NCBI GenBank assembly: GCA_947463165.1 | Contig: CANHSW010000003.1 | Location: 1 to 23,215, forward strand | Direction of reading: 5' to 3' | From: Cyanobacteriota bacterium | GTDB lineage: Bacteria; Cyanobacteriota; Cyanobacteriia; PCC-6307; Cyanobiaceae | Length of the DNA stretch: 23,215 nucleotides | Shown here: piece by piece, positions 1 through 7,666 of the stretch | How the letters are laid out: each line of letters begins with the position of its first letter | Position numbering within the stretch: position 1 is the stretch's first letter | Program-made: the position numbers and the translations under genes | The notes under the pieces: model-generated | Seen by the model: only the letters and a program-made list of their open reading frames with translations | The model's database searches: none | Told to the model about the DNA's origin: nothing

Positions 1-1
1 C

Positions 2-253
2 AACTTTGGCGGCATGGCCGTCACCTACTTGAACAATGGCAAGTTGTTCGTGGGGCCCCACCTGCTGGTGGGCATCACCATGACCTGCATGGTGGTGGCG
101 GCGGCCTCGCTAACGCCGCTGATGCAGCAAGGCAACCTGATCGCCCGCAAAGTTCACGTGGGTTTGAACATGGCTCTGATGACCCTGTTCCTGTGGCAGG
201 CCCTGACCGGTGTGCAAATCCTGAACAACATTTGGGAGAAGCGCCCCGCTTAA
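2..253 (+). CDS. DUF4079 family membrane protein, 3' end only
   Basis: The reading frame is open at the left edge of the window and ends with TAA at 251-253, so only the C-terminal 83 residues are present. They contain a hydrophobic helix (HLLVGITMTCMVVAAASLTP), a short loop rich in polar residues (QQGNLIARKVHV), and a second helix (LNMALMTLFLWQALTGVQIL). This two-helix ending, with a His in each helix region, matches my memory of the cyanobacterial DUF4079 membrane proteins, whose function is not established. An internal ATG at 14 exists, but the frame continues upstream without a stop, so 14 is unlikely to be the true start. The gene converges on the DUF1997 gene, and a long hairpin lies between them. 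Confidence 0.7.
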   Translation, partial: NFGGMAVTYLNNGKLFVGPHLLVGITMTCMVVAAASLTPLMQQGNLIARKVHVGLNMALMTLFLWQALTGVQILNNIWEKRPA

Positions 254-279
254 ATCGGGCGAATAAATTTGCCGGCAAT

Positions 280-307
280 GGGGCTGGCCTTTACCAAGGT
301 CGGCCCC
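280..307. terminator. Hairpin between convergent genes, possible bidirectional terminator
   Basis: A 10-bp stem (280-289 pairing with 298-307, two G-U wobbles in the RNA) closes an 8-base loop, TTTACCAA. It sits between the ends of the convergent DUF4079 and DUF1997 genes. The tract after it on the + strand (AATCTT) is only weakly T-rich, and the other side has AAATTTATT a few bases away. The stem is clear; terminator function is inferred. Confidence 0.45.
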
Positions 308-361
308 AATCTTGCTGGGCAGGAGCGCCGCAATAGCGGTTTTCCAAAAATAACCTTGGTT

Positions 362-1102
362 TTAAAATTGGGCTCGTCGGCGCGGCGGGCAGTTCAGCCC
401 ATGGCTGGCGTGGAAGTCTTCTTGTACCTTCCAGGTGAGACGTCTGGAGATCTGACGCACGATTTGGCGTAGCAGATGATCGCCGCTGGACTGCACAAGA
501 GCCTCAGGCAGCAGGGTGATCACTCCAGGTATTTGTATCCATACGTTTAAATCCAGGTCCCAGATCACTGCTGTGCGCATGGCGCTCCCATCATTTTCTT
601 CCGTACTTTCTTTTGTATTTTCTTCCGTTGGATTCAATTGCTCTTGAAGCTTTAAGGAGGCGTTGAACTCCACGTCATAGAGCCGTTCCAGCAGCGTCTC
701 CGGCTGGTCTGAAGCCGCCGTGACGATCCGATATACCCCCCGGTCTTGGGGTAACAGCTCCAGGCTAATCGTGGGTTCCACCTCAAAGCCGAAATTGCCA
801 AACCGGCCCAGGGTGAGCGAATAGCCGTTATTGCCCAGGGGGCGCACTGTCATCGGCGCGGCGCAGCGCCTGAACCAGCCTTCATGGTGGTCCAGGTAGC
901 TGGCCACCAGCTCGGCAGGGGCCCACATCTCCATCAGGTCGGAAAAGCTGCTGGAGTAGCAGCGCAGGCGGGGGTCGCCGCTGTGGCGCAGGGGCGGCGA
1001 GGGGCTGCTCAACTCAGACTCCGCCCGGTCGGGGATGGTGCTCGGCTCGGTCGAAGAAAGCGTGGACAACGACTGATAACTCCCGAATCCCGAATCCGAC
1101 AT
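362..1102 (-). CDS. DUF1997 family protein
   Basis: A 246-residue protein starting at ATG 1102. Residues 1-45 are a low-complexity Ser/Pro-rich leader. The rest is a soluble START/polyketide-cyclase-like fold typical of DUF1997: a region beginning near WAPAELVASYLDHHEGWFR, followed by alternating beta-like segments (SLTLGRFGNFGFEVEPTISL, DLDLNVWIQIPG) and a C-terminal amphipathic helix (HLLRQIVRQISRRLTWKVQED). DUF1997 is widespread in cyanobacteria and plastids and has no assigned reaction that I know of. A Glu/Asn/Thr-rich stretch (PTEENTKESTEENDG) is probably a loop insertion. It lies 100 bases downstream of ispH on the same strand. A TATACA sequence upstream (about 1119-1124) could be a -10 box, but this is weak. 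Confidence 0.75.
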   Translation of the reverse strand: MSDSGFGSYQSLSTLSSTEPSTIPDRAESELSSPSPPLRHSGDPRLRCYSSSFSDLMEMWAPAELVASYLDHHEGWFRRCAAPMTVRPLGNNGYSLTLGRFGNFGFEVEPTISLELLPQDRGVYRIVTAASDQPETLLERLYDVEFNASLKLQEQLNPTEENTKESTEENDGSAMRTAVIWDLDLNVWIQIPGVITLLPEALVQSSGDHLLRQIVRQISRRLTWKVQEDFHASHGLNCPPRRRAQF

Positions 1103-1202
1103 GGTCCGTTCATTACTGAATGTATAGCCAGCCGCCTGGCCCGCTGTGCTGAAGAGGTCTTCCCTAGGCGAGGGGCGAAGGGTTGGGGGCCGACCGCTGG
1201 CC

Positions 1203-2402
1203 TCAGCTGGCTTCGCTGAGGCCGATCAGCCGCTCGATCACGTCCTCCACCACCCGGTCTGGGGTGGAGGCTCCGGAGGTGATGCCCACCCGGATGTGGC
1301 CGGCGGGCAGGAAGGGATCTTCCACGATCGATTCCTCATTCAGGGGCTTGTGGAGGATGCGGTTGCCAGGGCCGATCCGCTCGGGGGTGTCGATGTGGAA
1401 GGAGCGAATGCCGCGGGATACGGCGATCTCTTGAAGATGGGTGGTGTTGGAGGAGTTGTAGCCCCCGATTACTACCATCAGATCCAGGGGTTTATCGACT
1501 AGGGCGAAGATGGCGTCTTGTCTTTCTTGGGTGGCGTCACAGATGGTGTTGAAGGCCACGAAGTGATCGTTGAGTTCGATCGGCCCGAACCGTTGCAGCA
1601 TCGTGCGCTCGAACATGCGGCCGATCTCCTCGGTCTCGCTTTTGAGCATGGTGGTTTGATTGGCTACCCCAACACGAATCAGATCGCGATCTGGATCGAA
1701 GTCTGGGGAGCAGGCTTTGGCAAAGCGGGCCAGGAAGGCCTCCCGGTCGCCCTTGCCCAGGATGTAATCGCAGACCAGCTGGGCTTCCTTGAGATCCAGC
1801 ACCACCAGGTAGGTGCCGGCAAAGGAGCTGGTGGCCAGCGTCTCCTCGTGCTTCACCTTGCCATGAATGATTGAGGTGATCTGGTGCTTTTTGTGCTTCT
1901 CCACGGCGTTCCACACCTTGGAGACCCAAGGGCAGGTGGTATCCACGATGTGACAGCCCCGCTCATTTAAAAGCTGCATTTCCTGCACGGTGGCTCCAAA
2001 GGCCGGCAGGATCACCACATCGCCGCTGGCCACGTCGGAGAAGTCCTTAACCCCCTGATCCACGGAGATGAATTGAACGCCCATCTGGCGCAAATTGTCA
2101 TTTACCGAGGGGTTATGGATGATTTCGTTTGTGATCCAGATCCGCTCTTTCGGGTAATGCCGGCGGGTTTCATAGGCCATGGCCACGGCCCTCTCCACCC
2201 CCCAGCAAAAGCCGAAGGCCTCGGCTAGCAGCACCGTCAGCCGGCCCCGCTGCAGTTCGTGGCCGTTCTCGCGCAGGCTGGCAACTAAATTGCTCTGGTA
2301 AGCCTGCTCCAGGCTGCCGGCCACTTCATCGCCTAAACCGAAGCCGCGGCGGTTGTAGCGGTCGGAGTGGTGCAGGGAGCGTTTAAAGGCGCGGGTATCC
2401 AT
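1203..2402 (-). CDS. ispH: 4-hydroxy-3-methylbut-2-enyl diphosphate reductase IspH (LytB)
   Basis: The last enzyme of the MEP isoprenoid pathway, reducing HMBPP to IPP and DMAPP with a [4Fe-4S] cluster. It feeds carotenoid, phytol and quinone synthesis. The three cluster cysteines are visible at residues 66 (FGFCWG), 157 (DTTCPWV) and 288 (NTICDAT), together with the substrate-site segments [18 protein letters not shown] and GITSGASTP. The 399-residue length and the N-terminal extension beginning [17 protein letters not shown] are those of the long cyanobacterial/plant form rather than the roughly 316-residue E. coli form. I chose ATG 2402 because this extension is conserved. The frame also allows an ATG at 2483, but the extra 27 residues (repeated HQHQH) look like untranslated leader. 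The amt gene ends 105 bases upstream. Confidence 0.95.
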   Translation of the reverse strand: MDTRAFKRSLHHSDRYNRRGFGLGDEVAGSLEQAYQSNLVASLRENGHELQRGRLTVLLAEAFGFCWGVERAVAMAYETRRHYPKERIWITNEIIHNPSVNDNLRQMGVQFISVDQGVKDFSDVASGDVVILPAFGATVQEMQLLNERGCHIVDTTCPWVSKVWNAVEKHKKHQITSIIHGKVKHEETLATSSFAGTYLVVLDLKEAQLVCDYILGKGDREAFLARFAKACSPDFDPDRDLIRVGVANQTTMLKSETEEIGRMFERTMLQRFGPIELNDHFVAFNTICDATQERQDAIFALVDKPLDLMVVIGGYNSSNTTHLQEIAVSRGIRSFHIDTPERIGPGNRILHKPLNEESIVEDPFLPAGHIRVGITSGASTPDRVVEDVIERLIGLSEAS

Positions 2403-2507
2403 CGGTTCACCGGCTGCTGCAAGGGACTCTATGGGGGGGAGTGGGTGCTGGTGTTGGTGCTGCAACAACCACACCCACGCCACTGGTCTGCAGGAGCTCA
2501 GCTCAGC

Positions 2508-3968
2508 TCAGCCCGAGACGGTGTTGAAGTCTGGATAGGCCTCCATGCCGTGTTCGCCGATGTCGAGGCCCTCGAGCTCCTCTGGCTCGCTCACCCGCAG
2601 GCCGCCGGAGCAGGCCCCTAGCAGGGCCCAGGTGAGCCAGGCGGCCGCCACGGCGAACAGGCCGTAGGCCAGCGCACCGATCAGTTGGATCCCCAGCTGG
2701 CCAAAGCCGTTGCCCAGCAAAAGGCCCTTTTCCTGGTTGAACAGGCCCACCGCCAGGGTGCCCCAGATGCCGCCGGTGCCATGCACCGACCAGGCCCCCA
2801 CCGGATCGTCGATGCCCAGCCGATCGATGATCGCCACCGAGAACACCACCAGCAGGCCCCCCGCGAAGCCCACCACCCAGGCGGCCGGCATCGAGTAGGC
2901 GTCGCAGCCGGCGGTGATGCCCACCAGCCCGGCGAGAATGCCGTTGATGGTCATCGACAGGTCTGGTTTGCCCGAGGTGATTTGTGAGCAGATCGTGGCT
3001 GCTATGCCGCCACCGGCGGCGCCGAGGGTGGTGGTGACGGCGATGTAGGGAACGGTCTCGTTCATCGCTAGCACCGAGCCGGGGTTGAAGCCATACCAGC
3101 CGATCCAGAGGATCAGGCAGCCGAGGGTGGCAATGGCCAGGTTGTGGCCGGGAATCGCCTGGGCCTTGCCTTCCACGAACTTGCCGATCCTGGGGCCCAG
3201 GATGATCGCGCCGACGATGCCGGCCCAGGCGCCGACGGAATGCACAAGGGTGGAGCCGGCGAAATCGATGAAGCCCAGCTGGTTTAGCCAGCCGTTGGCA
3301 TTCCATTTCCAGCTGCCGGCGATCGGGTAAACGAAGCCCACCAGCACCAGCGAGAACACAACAAACTCCCCGAACTTGATCCGCTCGGCCACCAGCCCCG
3401 AGACGATCGTGGCGGCGGTGCCGGCGAAGGCCACCTGGAAGAGGAAGTCGACGCTGGGCACCAGGGCGGCTTGCTTGACCATCTCAGCCGTCACCGTGGG
3501 ATCAAAGAACAGGCCCAGGGGCCCGCCCTTACCGAAGAACAACCAGCCTTTGATCACCGGCTCCCCGTACATCAGCGAATAGCCGATAATCCAGTAGGCC
3601 GATGCTGCCAGCGCAAACACAATCAAATTCTTTGCCAGGATATTTACAGCATTCTTCTGGCGACATAGGCCGGCCTCCACCATGGCGAAGCCGGCGTTCA
3701 TGAAGATCACCAGGATCGCTGCGATTAGCAGCCAGAGGTTGTTGATCAGGAAGCCGGGGGTGAGTTCCGGTAGCTGGGCGGCGTGGGCCGAGAGGTTGAA
3801 CAGTCCCAGACCGAAGAGGGCTACAGGGATGCAGGCCAGCCAGGTGAGGGTGCGCGGGTGCTGGATACCGCGAATTTTGCTGGCCAGGATGCTGGGAGCC
3901 TCCAGCAAGCTGGCGTCTCTCAGCCTTGGTCGCCGCTGGCGAACGGCAGGGTTTGTGGCTGGGGCCAT
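2508..3968 (-). CDS. amt: Ammonium transporter, Amt family
   Basis: A 486-residue inner-membrane ammonium channel/transporter of the Amt/MEP/Rh family. The two pore histidines are H243 (LVHSVGAWAG) and H396 (WSVHGTGGIWG). About 11 membrane helices follow a cleavable signal-like helix (LTWLACIPVALFGLGLFNLS, ending AHAA). The cytoplasmic tail (residues 458-486, LRVSEPEELEGLDIGEHG) is the conserved segment through which PII/GlnK proteins block Amt channels. The start at ATG 3968 is supported by a strong Shine-Dalgarno sequence at 3977-3984. An in-frame ATG at 4058 would lie upstream of the NtcA-type promoter and is rejected. The gene should therefore be induced under nitrogen limitation through NtcA. 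It is a single gene on the minus strand between sfsA and ispH. Confidence 0.96.
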   Translation of the reverse strand: MAPATNPAVRQRRPRLRDASLLEAPSILASKIRGIQHPRTLTWLACIPVALFGLGLFNLSAHAAQLPELTPGFLINNLWLLIAAILVIFMNAGFAMVEAGLCRQKNAVNILAKNLIVFALAASAYWIIGYSLMYGEPVIKGWLFFGKGGPLGLFFDPTVTAEMVKQAALVPSVDFLFQVAFAGTAATIVSGLVAERIKFGEFVVFSLVLVGFVYPIAGSWKWNANGWLNQLGFIDFAGSTLVHSVGAWAGIVGAIILGPRIGKFVEGKAQAIPGHNLAIATLGCLILWIGWYGFNPGSVLAMNETVPYIAVTTTLGAAGGGIAATICSQITSGKPDLSMTINGILAGLVGITAGCDAYSMPAAWVVGFAGGLLVVFSVAIIDRLGIDDPVGAWSVHGTGGIWGTLAVGLFNQEKGLLLGNGFGQLGIQLIGALAYGLFAVAAAWLTWALLGACSGGLRVSEPEELEGLDIGEHGMEAYPDFNTVSG

Positions 3969-3976
3969 GGAGCCAT

Positions 3977-3984
3977 CCCTCCTC
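3977..3984 (-). promoter_or_regulatory. Shine-Dalgarno sequence of amt
   Basis: On the minus strand this reads GAGGAGGG, followed by 8 bases and then ATG at 3968. It is a near-perfect match to the anti-Shine-Dalgarno sequence and decides between the two possible amt starts in favour of the shorter protein. Confidence 0.8.
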
Positions 3985-4009
3985 AAGTCAATAGCTAAAG
4001 GTCGCGGGA

Positions 4010-4053
4010 AACTTAGCGAGCCCCAGGGGGCATTTGGGTGTATGAGCCTCAAC
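4010..4053 (-). promoter_or_regulatory. NtcA-activated promoter of amt
   Basis: Read on the minus strand, 4053-4040 is GTTGAGGCTCATAC, which matches the NtcA consensus GTAN8TAC at five of the six fixed bases. After exactly 24 bases comes TAAGTT (4015-4010), a -10 box of the TAN3T form. A site about 20-24 bases before such a -10 box is the classical NtcA-activated architecture, with the activator replacing the -35 box. The predicted transcript would start near 4002 and have a leader of about 35 bases. Amt genes are established NtcA targets in cyanobacteria. The site was read by eye and not scored against a matrix. Confidence 0.72.
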
Positions 4054-4079
4054 GTCAATCGGCGTTTTGGTCGCAGTTG

Positions 4080-4892
4080 CTACTGAATATTCGATTCAGC
4101 TTTGGCTGTTTGGGGCTCCTGGCGTTCTACGGCGCTCACGCCTAGCCAGCCAACCGATCTGGCATCGAAGACATAGCGGCAGGGCAGCACCTCCACGCCC
4201 GCGTCTAAGGCCTGGCGGAATAGCTCGCCATAGCGGCGATCGGCGGAGTCCCCCGGCGCGAAGCGGCTCACGTCGCCGCGGCTGAGGCAGGGCACCAGCA
4301 CCGCCCGCGCCGCCGGCAGCAGGGCGCGCAGATCCTGGAGGTGTTTCTGGCCCCGCTCGGTCACGGTGTCGGGGAACAGGGCCAGGTCGCCGCGACTCCA
4401 GGTGGTGTTCTTCACCTCCACATAGATCGGCCGGGGATCGGCGGCCGTCGCCGCCGGGCTGAGCAGCAGATCGATGCGGCTGCGGCGATTTTCGCCGTAG
4501 GCCACCTCGGCCCGGATCGAGGCGATCGGGCCCAGCCAGGGCTCCAGGCAACCCGCCTCGATCGTGGCCCGCACCAGCCGGTTGGGCAGGGCGGTGTTGA
4601 CGCCCACCCAGATCGGCTCGCCGCCCGGGCCGGGCACGGCGGCCTGTTCCCAGGTCCAGGCCAGTTTGCGCTCGGGTCTGGGGTCGTGGCGCAGCCTCAC
4701 CCGGCCGCCGGGGATCAGCACCCCGGTCATCGGGCCGGTGTTGGGGCAGTGGGCTGTAACTACCTGGCCGGCGGTGACCAACTGGCCGGCCTGATCGCCC
4801 TCCAGCAGCTCCACATCGGCCAGAAAGCGCTTGTAGCGCTTCCGCAGGATTCCCTCCAGCATCGGCTCCAGCTGCAGCACGGGCGTGGCCAT
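4080..4892 (-). CDS. sfsA: SfsA family DNA-binding/nuclease-like protein
   Basis: A 270-residue SfsA protein ("sugar fermentation stimulation"). Its molecular role is uncertain, but it has a nuclease-like C-terminal domain and an OB-like N-terminal part. Diagnostic segments are RYKRFLADVEL near the N-terminus, HCPNTGPMTG, NTALPNRL, the acidic catalytic-like RSRIDLLL and YVEVKNTT, and FPDTVTERGQKHL. The start is ambiguous. A perfect 15-bp tandem duplication carries two in-frame ATGs (4907 and 4892), and the frame runs on to ATG 4940. I take 4892, the closest to the conserved start. It is divergent from murJ across 86 bases. The C-terminus abuts the amt promoter region, leaving 26 bases between the sfsA stop and the NtcA site. 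Confidence 0.9.
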   Translation of the reverse strand: MATPVLQLEPMLEGILRKRYKRFLADVELLEGDQAGQLVTAGQVVTAHCPNTGPMTGVLIPGGRVRLRHDPRPERKLAWTWEQAAVPGPGGEPIWVGVNTALPNRLVRATIEAGCLEPWLGPIASIRAEVAYGENRRSRIDLLLSPAATAADPRPIYVEVKNTTWSRGDLALFPDTVTERGQKHLQDLRALLPAARAVLVPCLSRGDVSRFAPGDSADRRYGELFRQALDAGVEVLPCRYVFDARSVGWLGVSAVERQEPQTAKAESNIQ

Positions 4893-4910
4893 AGCGGGCG
4901 TGGCCATAGC
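4881..4910. repeat. Perfect 15-bp tandem duplication carrying the sfsA start codon
   Basis: The unit GGGCGTGGCCATAGC occurs at 4881-4895 and again, without any change, at 4896-4910. On the minus strand each copy encodes AMATP, so the sfsA frame contains two equivalent ATGs (4892 and 4907). It is probably a recent slippage event. Confidence 0.9.
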
Positions 4911-4978
4911 GCAGTAGGTGCAAGCGGTAGTGGCGGCCATACTGCCGCTCGATGACGCGGGCCCTGGGCCCGGCCCCG

Positions 4979-6583
4979 ATGGCGCGCTCGCTTAAACGGA
5001 TCGCCCTGATCGTGGCGGTGGCCACGGGCCTGAGCAAGTTGGCCGGTCTGCTGCGTCAACAGGTGATCGCGGCCGCCTTCGGGGTGGGGGCCGCCTACGA
5101 CGCCTACAACTACGCCTACGTGCTGCCCGGGTTTCTGCTGATCCTGTTGGGGGGGATCAACGGCCCGTTTCACAGCGCCATCGTCAGCGTGCTGGCGCGC
5201 CAGTCCCGGCCGGAGGGGGCCAGGGTGCTGGCCGCGATCAACACCCTGGTGGGGGCCGCCCTGCTCGGGGTAACCCTGCTATTGCTGCTGGCGGCCGATC
5301 CGCTGATCACCCTGGTGGGTCCCGGGCTGGATGCCAGCCGCCATGACATCGCCGTGCTGCAGTTGCGCTGGATGGCGCCGATGGCCCTGTTCGCCGGCCT
5401 GATCGGCCTTGGCTTTGGCGCCCTCAATGCCGCCGATGTGTTCTGGCTGCCCTCGGTGAGTCCGCTGCTCTCCAGCGCGGCGGTGATCGCTGGCATCGGG
5501 CTGCTCTGGTGGCAGCTGGGCCCGGAGATCAGCGCCCCGAGCCAGGTGATTGTTGGTGGAATCGTGCTGGCGGGCAGCACCACCCTGGGGGCGGTGCTGC
5601 AGTGGCTGGTGCAGTTGCCGGCCCTGGCCCGCCAGGGGTTGCAGGGCCTCAGGCTGGTTTGGGACTGGCGCCATCCGGGCGTGCGGCAGGTGCTGAAGGT
5701 GATGGCTCCGGCCACCTTCTCCTCCGGCATGTTGCAGATCAATGTGTTTGTAGACCTGTTTTTCGCCTCGGGGATAGTGGGGGCGGCGGCCGGCCTGGGC
5801 TACGCCAACCTGCTGGTGCAGACCCCCCTGGGCCTGATCTCCAATGCGCTGCTGGTGCCTTTGTTGCCGGTGTATGCCCGGCTGACGGCCCCGGAGGACA
5901 GGGGGGAGCTGATCGGCCGCATCCGCCAGGGCTTGATGCTTTCCAACGTTTCGATGCTGCCTCTGGGGGCGCTGATGGTGGCCCTGGCCGGGCCGATCGT
6001 GCGCCTGGTCTACGAGCGCGGCGCCTTCAATGCAGCCGCTGGCGAGTTGGTCACCAGCCTGCTGATCGCCTACGGCATCGGCATGGGGGTGTATCTGGCT
6101 CGCGATGTGTTGGTGCGCGTCTTTTATGCCCTCGGCGATGGCTACACCCCCTTTCGGCTCTCGCTGGCGGGCATCGGTCTCAACGCCCTGCTCGATTGGT
6201 TGCTGGTGGGGGGACCCAGCCCCTGGGGGCAGCAGCTGCCAGCCCTGGATTTCGGCGCCCCAGGACTGGTGCTGGCCACGGTGGGCGTGAACGCCGTCAC
6301 CTGTTTGGCCCTGCTGCTGATGCTGCAGCGGCGGCTGGGGGGGATGCCGCTGCGGGCCTGGGCCCGGGACAGCCTGCTATTGCTGCTGGCCGCCCTGGCG
6401 GCTGCCGCTGCAGCCTGGGCTTTGGCCTCCTGGTTGGTTTGGCCCGCCGGCGTGCTGGGACTGGTGCTGCAGCTGGCGGTAAGCGGCCTTGCCGGCACGG
6501 CGATTTACGGGCTGCTGGCCGCCGCCGCGGGGGTGCCGGAGGCCCGCCAGCTGTTGCTGCAGCTCAGTCGCCCTCGCCGTTGA
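4979..6583 (+). CDS. murJ: Lipid II flippase MurJ (MviN family)
   Basis: A 534-residue polytopic membrane protein of the MviN/MurJ branch of the MOP superfamily. It moves lipid II across the plasma membrane for peptidoglycan synthesis. The N-terminus (SLKRIALIVAVATGLSKLAG, then LLRQQVIAAAFGVG) is the conserved first helix and loop of cyanobacterial MurJ. VFVDLFFASGIVGAAAGLGYANLL and VRLVYERGAFNAAAGE are further family hallmarks in helix 7 and the following periplasmic-side loop. About 14 hydrophobic helices can be counted. ATG 4979 was chosen because the family starts just before SLKRIA; ATG 4952 would add nine unconserved residues. Its 3' end overlaps by 20 bases the end of the 89-aa gene on the other strand. 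Confidence 0.94.
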   Translation: MARSLKRIALIVAVATGLSKLAGLLRQQVIAAAFGVGAAYDAYNYAYVLPGFLLILLGGINGPFHSAIVSVLARQSRPEGARVLAAINTLVGAALLGVTLLLLLAADPLITLVGPGLDASRHDIAVLQLRWMAPMALFAGLIGLGFGALNAADVFWLPSVSPLLSSAAVIAGIGLLWWQLGPEISAPSQVIVGGIVLAGSTTLGAVLQWLVQLPALARQGLQGLRLVWDWRHPGVRQVLKVMAPATFSSGMLQINVFVDLFFASGIVGAAAGLGYANLLVQTPLGLISNALLVPLLPVYARLTAPEDRGELIGRIRQGLMLSNVSMLPLGALMVALAGPIVRLVYERGAFNAAAGELVTSLLIAYGIGMGVYLARDVLVRVFYALGDGYTPFRLSLAGIGLNALLDWLLVGGPSPWGQQLPALDFGAPGLVLATVGVNAVTCLALLLMLQRRLGGMPLRAWARDSLLLLLAALAAAAAAWALASWLVWPAGVLGLVLQLAVSGLAGTAIYGLLAAAAGVPEARQLLLQLSRPRR

Positions 6584-6833
6584 GTTGCACGCGCCGCTCC
6601 TCGCGCACCTGCATGGGCAGTTCCAGGTGGGAGCGACCGATCAGCTGGGGGCCTTCCACCGAGATGATCCGCGCCTCGATGCCGAACTCCCGGAAGGCGT
6701 TGGCCAGCTCCTGGATCAGGGCCTTTTCCACCTGGGCCTCGGCATCCACCACCCGGCCAATCAGCCGGGCCCCCAACTTGCCCATGCGCTTTCGCACCAC
6801 TTCGCGGGCGTTCGTGACCTCGATCAGCAACAC
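6564..6833 (-). CDS. Conserved small soluble protein, function unknown
   Basis: An 89-residue protein starting MLLIEVTNAREVVRKRMGKL. It has no signal peptide or membrane segment. The pattern is a beta strand (MLLIEVTNA), a basic helix (REVVRKRMGKLGARLIGR), a helical stretch (AEAQVEKALIQELANAFREF), then two beta strands (IEARIISVEGPQLIG, RSHLELPMQV), suggesting a small alpha/beta fold. I recall homologues next to murJ in picocyanobacteria but know no function. It lies 24 bases downstream of the DUF3181 gene in a minus-strand cluster, and its last 20 bases overlap the end of murJ tail to tail. Confidence 0.7.
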   Translation of the reverse strand: MLLIEVTNAREVVRKRMGKLGARLIGRVVDAEAQVEKALIQELANAFREFGIEARIISVEGPQLIGRSHLELPMQVREERRVQLNGEGD

Positions 6834-6857
6834 AACCCGCCTGCGACCTGGGTAACC

Positions 6858-7148
6858 CTATCGACAAAAGCCATCGAGCACATCCTCCAGATCTCGCAAT
6901 TGTCCAGCAGGAATCAGGCGGGCCAGGGGCAGGCGGGTGCTGCCGCCGCCGATCGGCACCTGCACCGCCTCCAGGGACTGGCGCGCCGCCACGGCTGCGC
7001 CTTGATCCAGGCGGGCGGCGCATTCGATCGCCAGGGTTTCGGCCAGGCCCGCATCCCCCAGGTAGAGGTGCCAGCCCGCCAGCTGCAGGTAGATCCGGTC
7101 GGCTAGGGCCAGCTCCAGTTGTTTGAGCTCTGGGCCGCTGAGGCTCAT
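6858..7148 (-). CDS. DUF3181 family protein
   Basis: A 96-residue soluble protein matching cyanobacterial DUF3181 by its pattern: an N-terminal helix (ELKQLELALADRIYLQLAGW), the segment HLYLGDAGLAETLAIECAAR, a variable middle, and the ending ARLIPAGQLRDLEDVLDGFC. No function is established. Its ATG (7148-7146) overlaps the stop of the upstream small membrane protein gene as ATGA, so the two are almost certainly translationally coupled. Confidence 0.8.
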   Translation of the reverse strand: MSLSGPELKQLELALADRIYLQLAGWHLYLGDAGLAETLAIECAARLDQGAAVAARQSLEAVQVPIGGGSTRLPLARLIPAGQLRDLEDVLDGFCR

Positions 7149-7384
7149 GGCTGGGGGGCGGGGCGCAGGGCGATCACGATCCCACCATGCACCAGCAGCA
7201 AAGCCAACCAGCCCAGGCTGAGCCAGCTCAGGTGGCTCCAGGGATGGCGCAGTTGCTGCACCACCCACAGACCGCTGTTGATGGCGGCGTAGAAGGCCCC
7301 GTGCAGGGTGAAGTTCACGATGCGCTCGAAATGGCAGTAAAGGGGGTCTTGGGGGTTGGCGGGGCCATACCAGCGGATCGGCAT
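7145..7384 (-). CDS. Small two-helix membrane protein
   Basis: A 79-residue protein with two predicted membrane helices (roughly FTLHGAFYAAINSGLWVVQQ, and WLSLGWLALLLVHGGIVIAL) joined by a short loop (LRHPWSHL). Both helices contain a His and aromatic residues. The start at ATG 7384 (MPIRWYGPANPQDPLYCHFE) was chosen because the N-terminus then looks like an organised cytosolic segment; upstream in-frame sequence to 7447 overlaps the divergent tRNA promoter. It is the first gene of the minus-strand cluster and overlaps DUF3181 by ATGA. I do not recognise a function; it resembles small "2TM domain" proteins of cyanobacteria. Confidence 0.72.
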   Translation of the reverse strand: MPIRWYGPANPQDPLYCHFERIVNFTLHGAFYAAINSGLWVVQQLRHPWSHLSWLSLGWLALLLVHGGIVIALRPAPQP

Positions 7385-7419
7385 CGGAACAGAAGCGAAG
7401 GGTGGGTGGGTCGGTGCGT

Positions 7420-7450
7420 TTGACGAAGGGGCCCTCCATGAGGTCAAAAT
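7420..7450 (+). promoter_or_regulatory. Sigma70-type promoter of tRNA-Arg
   Basis: TTGACG at 7420-7425 (5/6 to the -35 consensus) is followed after 19 bases by CAAAAT at 7445-7450 (4/6 to TATAAT), and the mature tRNA starts 9 bases later. The position is right for a tRNA promoter, although the spacer is two bases longer than ideal. Confidence 0.5.
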
Positions 7451-7458
7451 GGGCCCAT

Positions 7459-7532
7459 GCGCTTGTAGCTCAGCGGATTAGAGCATCTGACTACGGATCA
7501 GAGGGTCGGGAGTTCGAATCTCTCCAGGCGCG
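7459..7532 (+). tRNA. trnR-ACG: tRNA-Arg (anticodon ACG)
   Basis: A full cloverleaf can be folded by hand. The acceptor stem is GCGCTTG (7459-7465) with CAGGCGC (7525-7531) and one G-U pair. The D arm is GCTC/GAGC. The anticodon stem is TCTGA/TCAGA around loop CTACGGA, with anticodon ACG at 7493-7495. The variable loop is GGGTC. The T arm is GGAG(T)TCGAAT(C)TCTC, with GTTCGAATC at 7512-7520. The discriminator base is G at 7532; CCA is not encoded. The A at position 34 is expected to be deaminated to inosine to read CGU, CGC and CGA. Confidence 0.97.
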
Positions 7533-7541
7533 CTTTCAATC

Positions 7542-7567
7542 AAAACCGCCCGATGGGCGGTTTTTTT
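7542..7567 (+). terminator. Rho-independent terminator of tRNA-Arg
   Basis: AAAACCGCCC (7542-7551) pairs perfectly with GGGCGGTTTT (7555-7564) around a 3-base loop, and the T run continues to 7567. It starts ten bases after the tRNA and separates it from glyA. Confidence 0.88.
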
Positions 7568-7605
7568 GTAGCAGCGGGCCGATGCTGGCGGGGTTGCGGA
7601 CCACA

Positions 7606-7632
7606 GGGTGCCAGACCAGCGGGTGCCAGTCC
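7606..7632. repeat. 12-bp direct repeat upstream of glyA
   Basis: GGGTGCCAGACC (7606-7617) and GGGTGCCAGTCC (7621-7632) differ at one base and are 15 bases apart start to start. They lie 35-61 bases before the glyA ATG, where a promoter or operator would be expected. A regulatory role is conjecture. Confidence 0.4.
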
Positions 7633-7666
7633 GTACCATTCCCATCTGCCACCCCTGCTGCCAGCC

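Noticed and set aside
3969..4058. N-terminal extension of Amt to ATG 4058
   Set aside because: The NtcA-type promoter, predicted transcript start and Shine-Dalgarno sequence all lie downstream of 4058, and the extra residues are not typical of Amt.
5509..6855. A 448-codon + strand frame overlapping murJ
   Set aside because: It is in a shifted frame of murJ, dominated by Gly, Ala and Arg, with no hydrophobic helices or motifs.
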